DNA of 64,000 nucleotides, from contig NZ_FNCJ01000022.1 of NCBI RefSeq assembly GCF_900100735.1, forward strand, positions 1-64,000, in the 5' to 3' direction. Shown here piece by piece: positions 45,321 to 55,133 of the stretch. The position numbers and the translations under genes were made by a program. The first letter of the stretch is position 1. Every line of letters begins with the position of its first letter. Source of the DNA: Paraburkholderia phenazinium. GTDB lineage: Bacteria; Pseudomonadota; Gammaproteobacteria; Burkholderiales; Burkholderiaceae. Below the pieces are notes generated by a model. It ran no database searches and had not been told where the DNA came from. It was given only the letters and a program-made list of their open reading frames with translations.

Positions 45321-45382
45321 TTCGCCCTCGCCCTCACTCTTTCGTCGCAGCGCCGCGCCAGCCCTCGGCACGTCACTACTCT
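45321..45382 (+). promoter_or_regulatory. PIP box and -10 of the 45465 gene
   Basis: TTCGC (45321-45325), 15 bases, TTCGT (45341-45345), a match to TTCG-N16-TTCG; 31 bases later TACTCT (45377-45382) fits YANNNT. Confidence 0.85.
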
Positions 45383-45464
45383 TCAATCTGCTCGACGCCC
45401 ACGTTTTCCACACGCGGGCTGCGTCACCTATCGATATCGTTCTCACCCGCTTGACGGAGCCGAC

Positions 45465-48400
45465 ATGCCCTCTTCGCGAATCAGCAGGTCTCAAACGCCA
45501 GCGCCGCTGCCCTTTGCGGCTGGCGCCAGCAGCTCTTCATCCGCCCAGGGGTCGACGTCGGCAGGTGCCGGCGCCAGCCGCAAAGGGCACAAGAAGTCTG
45601 GCGTGCTTTCGTTCCTGGGCATGGGCCGCTCGAGCAGGAGGAAGAAGCAAACCGACAACGCGGAACCACCACCGCCGGTATCTGCCGCGCCTGGTCCGCG
45701 GTTGCGGCGCGTGCCTCACATCGATGAGCGGAAACCAGGATTCACGGAGCTAGGCATCGAGCCAACCGGGCAAGAAGGGTCCAGCCAGCCTGAATTGCGA
45801 CGCGCGTCAAGCGCGCCGCAGTTGCCCGAGCGCAGGAGTGGCTCGCTTGGCGCCCACATTGGGCGGCCTGAGCAGTCATCGAATGTCGTTGCCCTGCCTC
45901 GCTTCGATTCCAGTCCGGACCAGTCACCGGTACACGAAACCGGTCACGTGGAACACGAGATCTTCGAGGAACCGCCAAGCGACTCGGATCATGACACGCA
46001 CAGTGACACTGCCTCGATACACTCCGGCGGCACGCCGCCGCAGAGTGAGTCCTCGCCCGTGCGCCACGAGACCGAACCTTTGCCGACTAGCCGGAACGAC
46101 CCCGCTAACCTGGTGCGCGACGCACATGAAGAGCGGAACAAAAACCGCTATCACGCGAACACCGATATTACATACATCGGAATCCGAACCACTTCTAGAC
46201 CGGGTAAGCCGATGACGCTGCGTCAGGGCGGTCCCTCCCCCACGCCGGTCGACCCCGCAACGCCGGCCGAACCCGGCACGGTCCAGCCGCCGCCCTCGGC
46301 ACGTGCGGAAACGGGCTTGAGACAGGGGAAAAAGCTCAAGGCGCTGAAGGCGTTCGTCCAGGAGTTCGCTACGCTGGGGCTGCGGCGTTCGAAATCGGAC
46401 AGTCCGGCCCAGAGGCAGAGCAGCGTCGAGACGATTGCCCCTACACTGCTCAATGAGGGAAATTTCAACGCGCGCGTTCAATCGCTGTTCACATCCACGG
46501 GCGAAACCGCCGACCACGTCGAACTGGCACAACGGCTTCGCACACAACGGCCCACCCCGGAGCCTGACGCGCCGCCCGACCCAAACCGAACCGAATTCAG
46601 TTTCACGCACCCCATGCTGATCGCCGAACGCCTCGCGCAAGTGAGCGGCGGCGACGCCGGGCGCGCCCTTGCCGCCTTCGACGCACTTCGGCAAGGTCGC
46701 TTCCTGACCTTCGGCACGGTCGCCCCCGCTGACGGTTCCAACCCGGCGCCGCTCGAATCGCTCCTGACGTTGGAGCCCGGACGGCCGTCGCTCGCGACAC
46801 CGCAGCTGGATGCGCTGAGAACCGCAGCGCGACTCGCCTCCTCGCCGGCGGGCTTCGAGGCGCTACTGCGCACGTTGCAGCCCGGCTTGCCCGAGAACCG
46901 GCAAGCGCATCTCAAACGCTTCCTCGAGGCGGCCGCCAAGGTCGAGGCCGAACGCGGCGCACCGGCCGATATCGCCGTACACGCAAGTGCCGCACGCGGT
47001 GCTCGCGACACCAACCAGACCACGCTCGCCCAGGACGTGCTGCTCATTGAAAGCCGCGCACTCGAGCACGTTGGCGACGATCCGCACGCGTCACTCGACG
47101 CCAGCGAGAAAGCCGCGATCTTTTCATGGAACAACGGCTTTCGCGACCGTGGCCCCGGCACCGAACTGGCCAAGGTGCAAGGCCGGCTCGCGAAGATGAA
47201 TAAATACATCCAGCGGGCCAATCATCTGCAGGATTTGCGTAACGTCAGGTTCGATCGCAGCAACATGGTGCGATCGACCGCAAAGGTCATCGATGCGAAA
47301 GCGCGGATCGTCGCAATGCGCGCACAGCAGACGATCGGCCGCAAGAAAACGCCGCTCACGGGCCTGCGCAAGTTCGGCGCGAACAACAACCTCCTGAAGC
47401 ACCCCGACGAAGACGTCCAGGCCCTCGACGACAACGCGAAAGCCGTCGTCAAGGCCCTGCGCGCCCACAACCAGCAGCGGTTCCCCGACCTCGAAACCTT
47501 CGCGCGAGAACTGCCGGATCCTCGTACGAGGAAACTACCGGAGCCTGTGCTGCGCGATGCGCTTCTCGAGCATTGGGAGTCGCTGTTCGAGGAACAACAG
47601 ATGCGCCCGCTCGGCAACAAGCTCGACAACGCGGCCCTGAAGTCGATCGCCGGACGGATCGCAACGCGCTATGACGTCGACACCCCGCAGACCCGCGAGC
47701 TGATCGAAGGCCATCTGCAGCGATGGGCCGGCAGTACGCTCAAACGCAAGGGCTGGGGTTTCGAACGTACGGTCAGCCGCGAGCTGACGCTCGCCGACCT
47801 GCAGAAATGGGCCCGCGACACGCATATGCCCATGACTGAGCGCACGGCGTTGGGCAGGGAAATCGCCCGTGGATCGCCACCGCAGGAGGCGCGCGAACGC
47901 GTCGCTGACGGCGCCGCGCCCGCTTCGCCAGTCCATCACGAGGAAACCGAGTTCGCCGCGGCACTGCGCAAGGCGCTCACCGTCGTCGATTCGGCGGCGG
48001 TGCGGCCCGACGATCTCACGCCTGACGGCCTGCATCGCTTCACTCGCACGTACCTGCTAGACCATAGCTGGGGCAACCCGCTCACCGCATCGAATGGCGG
48101 CACCGTCGGGATCAATACGGCGTCCATTTCGGAGTCGATCCGGTACGTCACGGAAAAGTTCGCTCCGGTCAGCGTGGTGCCGATTCTCGACCTCAAGATC
48201 TCGCGCTCGGCCAATGCGGTGATGAGCATCGGCTCCACCACGCATGGTGGCGAAATTTTCATCGGCACGCAGCGGCAAAAAGCCGGCTCGATGGGAGTCG
48301 GATTGACAGCCAGCGGCGGACCGGGTGTGTTGGCGAAGGTGCTCGGGCAAGGGACCGCCAGCGCTGAAATCACGCCCCTCGCCATCGAAAGCGTGAAAAC

Positions 48401-49580
48401 GCGCGGTGTGATGGTGCGCGCGCTGCGTCGACCGAAGTCCGACGGCTCAGGTTTCGATACCGACAGCGCGCGCACCGAACTGGTCGCCTTCAACGACCTC
48501 GTCTGGTCGGTGGCGAAGGGCGAGCATGGCGCGCTCAGCCCCGACAAAACATGGGAGCTGATCGCCAATCGCTTCTTCGAGAGCCAGACGCTGTCCATCG
48601 GCTGGCAGGATCAGGATGCGCAGACCGTGCACCACCCGGTCAGCGCGTCAGCAGGCGTGCGCGTCGGGCATCTGCTCGGCAAGATCGCTGGGGCATTTTC
48701 GAAGTCGGAGGCGGAGCGCGCCGCCCTCAGCGTGGGTTATGCAAACGATCTGACGACGCACGGCTCGAATCGGCGCAAAGAGGAAACCGGCAGGAACCGG
48801 ATGGTCCGCGCGAACTATCTATGGCGCTTCCAGCAAAACATGACGCTCAGCGCCACACAGACGAACCCGACGATCCCGCTAAGCCATGCCGCTGGCCCCG
48901 TGACGGCGTCGCTCGCCAGCGGTCCGACCCAGGGCACACGGACCTTCGCACTCGACGACCGCGGCTTCAACGCGACGTTTCGCACCATCGTCAAATCCGG
49001 CAAACTCTCCGAGCCCTTCACACTACGCGAGTTCGAGGAACGCAACGCCAAGGATTTCGTGAAGTTCCTGAACGAACCTGCGCGTCATGCGCAATTCACC
49101 CAGGTCTTCAAGGCAGCCAACGGGCCGGACAACGGCGAGCAAGCGTTCGAGGACTTCAAGACGAAGGTGAAAAACTGGGCGGGGCCGGGGCAGCACTATG
49201 TGACACGCTACCGCATCCGCGCAGAGGACCGCAAAAAGCTCGACGAGCTGGCGGCGTTCGCCCACGCGATTCACGAACGCGATCCGCAAGATCCGATGTT
49301 GTCGAGAATCGAGAAGGACATGAAGACGCTTCTCGAAGACGAAGATTCCTGGATACCGAGCCAGACCTTCTCGCTCGAGGGGCAAACCGCTCGCGATACC
49401 CAGGGCATCAATCTCGGTGTGCAATTCAGTGCACAGGAGACGGTGGCGAGCGACCGGGAACTGTCGGCAGTGGTCGTGCCGCTGCCGATCGCGAACGAAT
49501 GGACCCGTGAGCGCAGAGACAATCTCCCCAACGGTACGAGCATTCACCTTGGTTCGGGAGAACCCACGGCGGGGGCGTGA
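45465..49580 (+). CDS. Very large Hrp-regulated candidate type III effector (1371 aa)
   Basis: ATG 45465 has GGAG eight bases upstream; the longer open frame upstream spans the PIP promoter and a divergent gene and is not used. No signal peptide. The first about 290 residues are Ser/Pro/Arg-rich and disordered, including KKSGVLSFLGMGRSSRRKKQ. A helical middle follows, then a beta-rich part at about 880-1180 (SVVPILDLKISRSANAVMSIGSTTHGGEIFIG; ASAGVRVGHLLGKIAGAF; RANYLWRFQQNMTLSATQ), and a helical end. General layout (disordered start, helical body, alternating beta zone with GG turns) resembles the 10865 protein and, loosely, Ralstonia AWR effectors. No catalytic motif seen. Confidence 0.8.
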   Translation: MPSSRISRSQTPAPLPFAAGASSSSSAQGSTSAGAGASRKGHKKSGVLSFLGMGRSSRRKKQTDNAEPPPPVSAAPGPRLRRVPHIDERKPGFTELGIEPTGQEGSSQPELRRASSAPQLPERRSGSLGAHIGRPEQSSNVVALPRFDSSPDQSPVHETGHVEHEIFEEPPSDSDHDTHSDTASIHSGGTPPQSESSPVRHETEPLPTSRNDPANLVRDAHEERNKNRYHANTDITYIGIRTTSRPGKPMTLRQGGPSPTPVDPATPAEPGTVQPPPSARAETGLRQGKKLKALKAFVQEFATLGLRRSKSDSPAQRQSSVETIAPTLLNEGNFNARVQSLFTSTGETADHVELAQRLRTQRPTPEPDAPPDPNRTEFSFTHPMLIAERLAQVSGGDAGRALAAFDALRQGRFLTFGTVAPADGSNPAPLESLLTLEPGRPSLATPQLDALRTAARLASSPAGFEALLRTLQPGLPENRQAHLKRFLEAAAKVEAERGAPADIAVHASAARGARDTNQTTLAQDVLLIESRALEHVGDDPHASLDASEKAAIFSWNNGFRDRGPGTELAKVQGRLAKMNKYIQRANHLQDLRNVRFDRSNMVRSTAKVIDAKARIVAMRAQQTIGRKKTPLTGLRKFGANNNLLKHPDEDVQALDDNAKAVVKALRAHNQQRFPDLETFARELPDPRTRKLPEPVLRDALLEHWESLFEEQQMRPLGNKLDNAALKSIAGRIATRYDVDTPQTRELIEGHLQRWAGSTLKRKGWGFERTVSRELTLADLQKWARDTHMPMTERTALGREIARGSPPQEARERVADGAAPASPVHHEETEFAAALRKALTVVDSAAVRPDDLTPDGLHRFTRTYLLDHSWGNPLTASNGGTVGINTASISESIRYVTEKFAPVSVVPILDLKISRSANAVMSIGSTTHGGEIFIGTQRQKAGSMGVGLTASGGPGVLAKVLGQGTASAEITPLAIESVKTRGVMVRALRRPKSDGSGFDTDSARTELVAFNDLVWSVAKGEHGALSPDKTWELIANRFFESQTLSIGWQDQDAQTVHHPVSASAGVRVGHLLGKIAGAFSKSEAERAALSVGYANDLTTHGSNRRKEETGRNRMVRANYLWRFQQNMTLSATQTNPTIPLSHAAGPVTASLASGPTQGTRTFALDDRGFNATFRTIVKSGKLSEPFTLREFEERNAKDFVKFLNEPARHAQFTQVFKAANGPDNGEQAFEDFKTKVKNWAGPGQHYVTRYRIRAEDRKKLDELAAFAHAIHERDPQDPMLSRIEKDMKTLLEDEDSWIPSQTFSLEGQTARDTQGINLGVQFSAQETVASDRELSAVVVPLPIANEWTRERRDNLPNGTSIHLGSGEPTAGA

Positions 49581-49606
49581 CGATGAAACGCCAGCACCAT
49601 CGTCCA

Positions 49607-49668
49607 TTCGCCGCAAGGGAAGGATTTTCGCCACTGTATGCCGGTTAGATCGTGACACGAAACACAAT
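49607..49668 (+). promoter_or_regulatory. PIP box and -10 of the ankyrin-hydrolase gene
   Basis: Perfect TTCGC (49607-49611), 15 bases, TTCGC (49627-49631), 31 bases, CACAAT (49663-49668) fitting YANNNT. The gene starts about 24-33 bases after the -10. Confidence 0.9.
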
Positions 49669-49700
49669 GGGTTTCGACCTTCACCTCTTGGGTGCTTGCC

Positions 49701-51929
49701 ATGAAAAGCCCAATCTCTACGCTGCGTTCCTGGCTGGGTAGGACTGCTGAGCCTGCAGGCGTGCCGGCGGCCGCCGCTGCGCCGAGGCAACGACACAGCC
49801 GTAGCCGCAGTTCGCTTAACGAGGCACTGGCCGGGCTGGCTCCGCGCCAGGTCGATCGTGGCACGCCAATGACCGCGCCAGAGCGTCGTCAAGCTGCACC
49901 ACGCCGCTCGGCAGACGACGAATTGCGTGAGGCAATCGCAGCGGTTCGCGCGGGCGCCGTCTGGTCGCCCAGCTCAAGCGGACCGGGTTCGCCGCGCACG
50001 GCATCGCATGCCTGGATCGGCAGCGACCAAGGCGAGACGTCTGCCGCCGGCCTCAAGGGCAAGGCGCCAGCCGAGCTCGACGCCGTAGCGAAAGCCGAAG
50101 ACCAGAACGCGCTGCTCGACATGGTGTGGGAAACTGATTTCCCGTCCGAACACGTCAACGACATTCTCAAGCGCTTCCCCGACCTGGCCAATGCAACAGA
50201 CCACCGTGGCGACACGCTGCTGAGCAACGCCATAACCGCCCGCAACCTCGAATTCGCCAGCACCCTGATCGCGCACGGCGCCGACCTGCAGATAACCGAC
50301 CAGCGGGGAGACACGCCCCTTCATCTGGCCGCGAAACACTATCCGGCGCTCGTGGGCCCGCTGCTCGAAGCCGGGGCCGACGCGAAGGCAACGGACATGC
50401 GCGGTACTTCACCGCTCTTCAACGCCAGGTCCCCGGAGGCGGTCGAGTGGCTGGTACGCGCCGGGGCGCCCGTCGATCAGCGTGATCGCAACGGCGATAC
50501 GGCGGCGATGCGGCTCGCCCAGTCGGCCAACCGGGACACGGTACTCGCGCTGCTCGCGCATAACCCGGACCTCACTGTAAAGAACAGATCCGGCCGCACT
50601 TTCGCCCAGTTCCTGACGGCCCGCTTCGGCGGGGCAGCCGATGTGATTCCGACGCATGCTTATGCGGCCAGGGCATTTCTCGAACTGGCGAAGCGCGAGT
50701 CGCCGTTGCTCGGCAACCTGCGCGACCGCAAGCCCCCGACTGCCACGCCACAGCCGCAACCACAGAGCCGTACGGAGCAGCACGATCTGCGCATCGAGCC
50801 CGATCTGACATTATCGCCAGCTCGTTTCGGCGCATCCGGCAAGGCGGCGATCAACAATCTGAAGTCTGGCCACAAACTGAACTTCGTCGCCGATCCACTG
50901 CGCGCTTTCGACGAGCTCAACGACAAGGAAGCCGAATCACTTTCTGAAGCATTGGGGTTCGGCAAACTCTCCTCCGACCACACTGAAGTGCGCGAGCAAA
51001 AGCGCGCGATCCGCGAAACGTTCAAGCAGTTCGGCCAGGAGATCAGCGGCCAGTTGCGCAACTACGACGACGCCGCTCTACGACATCCTGCGATAACCGA
51101 GTCCCTGACGTCCGCAGAGATGACCGAACTGCAAAGGGTGATGAAAATCGCGCATCTGCGCATTGCCGCCAAACGTGTGCCGGGCGGCGAATTGCAACAG
51201 CCGCTCAAACTGCGGATATTCTTCGAAGGCACACAGAATGGCCGCGACTTCCGCCAGGATGTCTCAAGCGCATTCGGCCGGATCGGCGAGGTCGACCGGG
51301 CGACGAAACGGGCCGGCGAACTGTTTGCAAAGATCCTCTCGTATCCGAACCGCGCCGAACTGGAATTCGTCAGCGGCATGTCGATGGGTGGCGCGATGGC
51401 CCAGACCTTCCGCGCGACCGTCGAAAGCCGCGTCCTGTTGCCGAAACAGCCGTCGATGATTCTGCTGGACTCGCAGTTGCTGAACAACAACCAGGCGCGC
51501 CGCGCGACAAAGGACGGACACATCGATGTCGATTACAGCCGCCCGAGAGGCGTCGCGATCACACTCGACTATGCGAAAGCCCCGCATCGCGGACTGACGG
51601 GGATCATGAAGGGCGCGGGTGGCTACAGGTATCCCGGTCTCGTGCACCTGAAACTCGGCTTGACCGATACCGATGGCCCGAACGGCAAACGCCCGCAAAC
51701 GAGCGGGCCGCCCGGATTGGGCTACCACGCGGACCCACGGCTTTTCAGTAACGCTCTAGCGCGTTTTTCGGTCGATCGCGAACAGGCGATCCTCGACAAT
51801 CCCGCTCTCGACGAAATGCGCGCACCGCGCTGGACGCCCCGTCGCGGCCCGGTGCGTACCTCGGAGACCTTGCCCGCCATCGCGAGGCGAGGCCGCTTGC
51901 CCATGGTGTCGATTGCGGAAGAGGACTAG
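49701..51929 (+). CDS. Ankyrin-repeat effector candidate with GxSxG hydrolase-like domain
   Basis: A 742-residue protein from ATG 49701 (GTG 49692 is an alternative). N-terminal about 100 residues are disordered, starting MKSPISTLRSWLGR. About residues 165-300 hold four ankyrin repeats (DHRGDTLLSNAITARNLEFASTLIAHGADL; DQRGDTPLHLAAKHYPALVGPLLEAGAD; DMRGTSPLFNA; DRNGDTAAMRLAQ). After a Pro/Gln linker, the C-terminal domain carries GMSMG in a VSGMSMGGAMAQTF context (Ser561), the nucleophile elbow of lipases and related alpha/beta hydrolases; LLDSQ (Asp590) and GYHAD (His676) might complete a triad. PIP promoter upstream. Likely a translocated enzyme whose ankyrins bind a host protein. Confidence 0.8.
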   Translation: MKSPISTLRSWLGRTAEPAGVPAAAAAPRQRHSRSRSSLNEALAGLAPRQVDRGTPMTAPERRQAAPRRSADDELREAIAAVRAGAVWSPSSSGPGSPRTASHAWIGSDQGETSAAGLKGKAPAELDAVAKAEDQNALLDMVWETDFPSEHVNDILKRFPDLANATDHRGDTLLSNAITARNLEFASTLIAHGADLQITDQRGDTPLHLAAKHYPALVGPLLEAGADAKATDMRGTSPLFNARSPEAVEWLVRAGAPVDQRDRNGDTAAMRLAQSANRDTVLALLAHNPDLTVKNRSGRTFAQFLTARFGGAADVIPTHAYAARAFLELAKRESPLLGNLRDRKPPTATPQPQPQSRTEQHDLRIEPDLTLSPARFGASGKAAINNLKSGHKLNFVADPLRAFDELNDKEAESLSEALGFGKLSSDHTEVREQKRAIRETFKQFGQEISGQLRNYDDAALRHPAITESLTSAEMTELQRVMKIAHLRIAAKRVPGGELQQPLKLRIFFEGTQNGRDFRQDVSSAFGRIGEVDRATKRAGELFAKILSYPNRAELEFVSGMSMGGAMAQTFRATVESRVLLPKQPSMILLDSQLLNNNQARRATKDGHIDVDYSRPRGVAITLDYAKAPHRGLTGIMKGAGGYRYPGLVHLKLGLTDTDGPNGKRPQTSGPPGLGYHADPRLFSNALARFSVDREQAILDNPALDEMRAPRWTPRRGPVRTSETLPAIARRGRLPMVSIAEED

Positions 51930-52035
51930 TCCGGATTCGAGCAAGCGTGAAGCGAGGCCGGGCAACAAGCGGTTCTGGTCGGCAGCAGCTAGCCAAACAA
52001 AACCGGCAAAGCGCCACGGTGTAGCGGCACCCTAA

Positions 52036-53337
52036 TCAAGCGGCCCGCGGCGGCTCAGGCACGTGCTCGCCGCGCTCGCGTGCGTCCAGCACGCTCAGCG
52101 CGGTGGTGTACGCCCACTGCAGCTCCTGGAAGGCGGCGACACTGCCACTCGGCTTGTCCGGATGCAGGCGCAGCGCATCTTTCCGATACTGTGCTTTCAC
52201 TGCCTCACGTGTCGCACGATCGTGTGGCACACCTAGCACCGCGTACCATTGCCGGAAACCTTTGGGAGGGGTTTGATCCACCGATGGCACAGGACGTGGG
52301 CGCGCCCCTTGCGGCATGCTGCCCGGTGGCGGTGCAGAGCCTGCAGACGAAGGCGGATTCCACCGTCCCGTGAAAGGCGGTGTCGTCGTGCCGTAAGGGC
52401 CATGGGATTGATGCGAACCGTACGGAGCGTAGCCATACGAGTGTCCCGGCTGCCATGCGCCGGCGCCGTGGTGATAGAGGCCACCCGCATACGGCTTATA
52501 GGGGGGCGCCCCGTAGGTATAGCCGCTATTGAGCGCCACGAAGAAAGGCTGCGGCGTGGTGGGTTGCAGGCCGACATGCAAGGTATGGAACCGGCCGTTG
52601 AAATGAAACCCGAAATGCATCCCGGCCCCATGCGCGGTTTGCCCGAATCCGTATGAGAATCCGAACAGTTGGCCGGCGCCGAACAGGCGACTGTGATATC
52701 CCAGCCGGTTCCATGTGGGCCGCACATATTGCGGGTAGCCATGAGCCGTGAAATGCGGGGCGGCGTATGCGCCTGCGGAATGCTGCGATGGGTGCGATGG
52801 CCGTCGATACGTGTAGGACTGCGCAAAGCCTGGTCCACCGGCGGCAGCCGAGTGCCGGCTCGGCGCGGGACGCGGCCTCGCAGGACCGTTGCTTCGTTCG
52901 AACCCTGCGGCACCGGGGGCATCGTTCTTTCGGCCGGACCGGTTTGCGTCACCTGCGGCCTGTGCAGATTGCGCACCCGTGCGTGCTTGCCCGGAGCGCG
53001 CAGGCCCATTGCCCGGCCGCGCCGGTCTGTCAGGCGGTACGCTGGAACCCTTGGAGCCACCCGACTCCGCGTGCGCACGGTTGAAGAAAGTGGCAAGCCG
53101 CTCTACACCGTTTGAACCTGGCCGGCGTGAACCGGCAGGATTCGCAGCCGACGGTGGACTCGCCGACGCCCCGGACGCTCTTTGCGCCGATGAATTCGTG
53201 CCACGCAGGTGCGAAAACGCCTCGTCTTTCCTGGCACGCGGCGTCGTGTCCGACCTTCGTGACAGGTTGTCTGGAGCGGGGCTCGCAGCAGGCTGTGCCA
53301 AGGGCAAAGGCAACGCGTTATCTATCCGGCTCGGCAT
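52036..53337 (-). CDS. J-domain type III effector candidate (HopI1-like layout)
   Basis: A 433-residue protein starting at ATG 53337 (AGGAG seven bases upstream). Residues 1-170 are Ser/Pro/Arg/Ala-rich and disordered, no signal peptide. Residues about 175-330 are rich in Gly, Tyr, His, Phe and Pro (for example YRRPSHPSQHSAGAY, YGYAPYGSHQSHGPYG). The C-terminal about 360-420 is a J domain: QWYAVLGVPHDRATREAVKAQYRKDALRLHPDKPSG with the HPD tripeptide that activates Hsp70. Pseudomonas syringae HopI1 has the same order, Pro/Gln repeats then a C-terminal J domain, and acts on plastid Hsp70. PIP box upstream supports export. Confidence 0.82.
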   Translation of the reverse strand: MPSRIDNALPLPLAQPAASPAPDNLSRRSDTTPRARKDEAFSHLRGTNSSAQRASGASASPPSAANPAGSRRPGSNGVERLATFFNRAHAESGGSKGSSVPPDRPARPGNGPARSGQARTGAQSAQAAGDANRSGRKNDAPGAAGFERSNGPARPRPAPSRHSAAAGGPGFAQSYTYRRPSHPSQHSAGAYAAPHFTAHGYPQYVRPTWNRLGYHSRLFGAGQLFGFSYGFGQTAHGAGMHFGFHFNGRFHTLHVGLQPTTPQPFFVALNSGYTYGAPPYKPYAGGLYHHGAGAWQPGHSYGYAPYGSHQSHGPYGTTTPPFTGRWNPPSSAGSAPPPGSMPQGARPRPVPSVDQTPPKGFRQWYAVLGVPHDRATREAVKAQYRKDALRLHPDKPSGSVAAFQELQWAYTTALSVLDARERGEHVPEPPRAA

Positions 53338-53476
53338 CAGATTCTCCTGTCCATACCCGCTTGCAGGCACCGCACCACCCCGCGATCGAGCATGAGCGCA
53401 GGTGCAGGGCCGCAGCAGGCCCAAACGGCATCTATCTATTGTCCAGCCATCATGTCGCATGGATGCCCCTCTGCCC

Positions 53477-53501
53477 GCGAAAGACCAGCGCAGCCGGCGA
53501 A
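53477..53501 (-). promoter_or_regulatory. PIP box of the J-domain gene
   Basis: Minus strand TTCGC (53501-53497), 15 bases, TTCGC (53481-53477). GACAAT (53443-53438) follows after 33 bases, an imperfect -10. Start codon 140 bases below the box. Confidence 0.8.
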
Positions 53502-53573
53502 TTCGCGCCAGTTAGCGTTCGATGCGGGTAATGAGCGCGTTGGCGTTGGGTTGGTAACGAACCTGCGGCGTTC

Positions 53574-54947
53574 TCAGCGCGCCACGTTGATGGTGGCGCA
53601 GCCGCCGGTCATCACGGCAGCCAATGCGTTACATGCGTTGACGATCTGCTTCGCGCCGCCTTCGGCAGCGCTGCTTTTGAGCGCGGCATAGACCTTGGCC
53701 GCATTGAGGTCCGGATTGACAGCAAGCAACAGCGCAGCAATCCCCGACACATAGGCGGCGGAGAACGAGGAGCCGGACAGAAAGTCGTAGTGGCCGCCCG
53801 GCGTAAGCGTCAGCACGTCCCGTCCCGGCGCGTAGACCACCTCGCCGGTGGTGGCGGTACCTGGCATGTCGGCGGCAATCACGTGAGCAATGCCGACCGG
53901 AAACGCGTGCATGTCGCCGTCCGGTGGAACCGCGCCAACCACGATCGCGCCGTGCCGCAAGCCGTATTCGACCAGTTGGGTCAACAGGGGATCGGGCGGT
54001 CCACTCAGACTCAGGTTGATCACCTGTGCGTGCAAGTCGATCGCGGCTCCAAGCGCCTGGGCCAGCGTCAGCGAATTGCAGATCGACGGACCGCTCGACG
54101 CTGCGCCGCTCGCCGGCGGCATCTGCCAGCAGGCCTTCAGCGCGAAAATCTCCGCGCCCGGTGCGACGCCCGTGACGCCGTGCCGGTTGCCCGGATTCGC
54201 GGCAATCACACCGGCCACCGCAGTGCCGTGGACATCGCGGTTGAACAGCGTCGCGTCCTGCTCGACGAAGTCGCGCTTCAGGACGATTTTGCCGGCCAGA
54301 TCGGGATGCGTCGTATCCACGCCCGTATCGATCACCGCCACGCGGACGCCCTGTCCTTGCGAAACGCGCTGGGCAGCTAGCGCGTCGATATCCTGCAGTC
54401 CACGCTCGAGGCTCAGATAGTCTCCCCGGGAGGCCGGCGCGGCCGGCTCGCCTAACGTGCGAAAAGACTGCAGCGGCTGCGCAAGCTTCACGCGGCGATC
54501 CTTGCCGAGCTTCGCCAGTACCTCGGCGCGGGGCACACTGCCGGTTATTTCCAGCACGGCGCAATGCACTTGCAGTGGCACGATCGGCCAGGCCATCACC
54601 TCGCGCAAGTTGTAGTCGCGCGCGATTGCCGCGACCGTCGCCCGCGCGCTGCCGTAAGCCGCGTAACCGGGTGCGCCGTCATAGCCGCCGGCCGTCGTGC
54701 CGGCCAGCATCGGCATCGACTCGCTCGGATTGGCGACCGTGACGATAACCATGCGGTCGCTGTTCGTGTTCATGTGTTCTAGCGCCGCCGGATCGATCTG
54801 AAGATTGGATGGCGGCACAAGGGACACACCAGTGCAAGCCGCCAGCAGCGGCAATAGCAGGGCAGCCAGCGAGACACGACGCGTCAGTTCGGACACGCGG
54901 GTTGCGCGGGCGGCCAGCCGTGCGCGCATGCCGTCGAACGTTCTCAT
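53574..54947 (-). CDS. Subtilisin-like serine protease lipoprotein (S8)
   Basis: A 457-residue exported protease. Basic N-terminus and hydrophobic core end in a lipobox (LLPLLAAC). The catalytic domain at about 185-430 shows Asp (VAVIDTGVDTTHPDL), His (VHGTAVAGVIAA) and Ser (GSSFSAAYVSGIAALLLA). The Ser motif departs from the usual GTSxAxP: S-F-S-A-A-Y lacks the Pro. A region of about 130 residues precedes the catalytic part and could be a propeptide. No PIP box upstream, so probably not part of the Hrp regulon though it lies inside the island. Confidence 0.85.
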   Translation of the reverse strand: MRTFDGMRARLAARATRVSELTRRVSLAALLLPLLAACTGVSLVPPSNLQIDPAALEHMNTNSDRMVIVTVANPSESMPMLAGTTAGGYDGAPGYAAYGSARATVAAIARDYNLREVMAWPIVPLQVHCAVLEITGSVPRAEVLAKLGKDRRVKLAQPLQSFRTLGEPAAPASRGDYLSLERGLQDIDALAAQRVSQGQGVRVAVIDTGVDTTHPDLAGKIVLKRDFVEQDATLFNRDVHGTAVAGVIAANPGNRHGVTGVAPGAEIFALKACWQMPPASGAASSGPSICNSLTLAQALGAAIDLHAQVINLSLSGPPDPLLTQLVEYGLRHGAIVVGAVPPDGDMHAFPVGIAHVIAADMPGTATTGEVVYAPGRDVLTLTPGGHYDFLSGSSFSAAYVSGIAALLLAVNPDLNAAKVYAALKSSAAEGGAKQIVNACNALAAVMTGGCATINVAR

Positions 54948-55133
54948 CGGGTTCTCCCGAAACGTGGTGGAAGGATTGCGGCCGGCGTGCTGGATGAGCG
55001 GTCCATCATTGGGCTTGTCTCTGCGGAAAAGTTAGGGAACACGGTAGATCCTCTCCGTGAGTGCCGCTATGAGGAACGAATGTTGCAACCGTCGGCAACA
55101 TTGCAAAATTTCGCGAGCCCGTACCGGCGGCGC

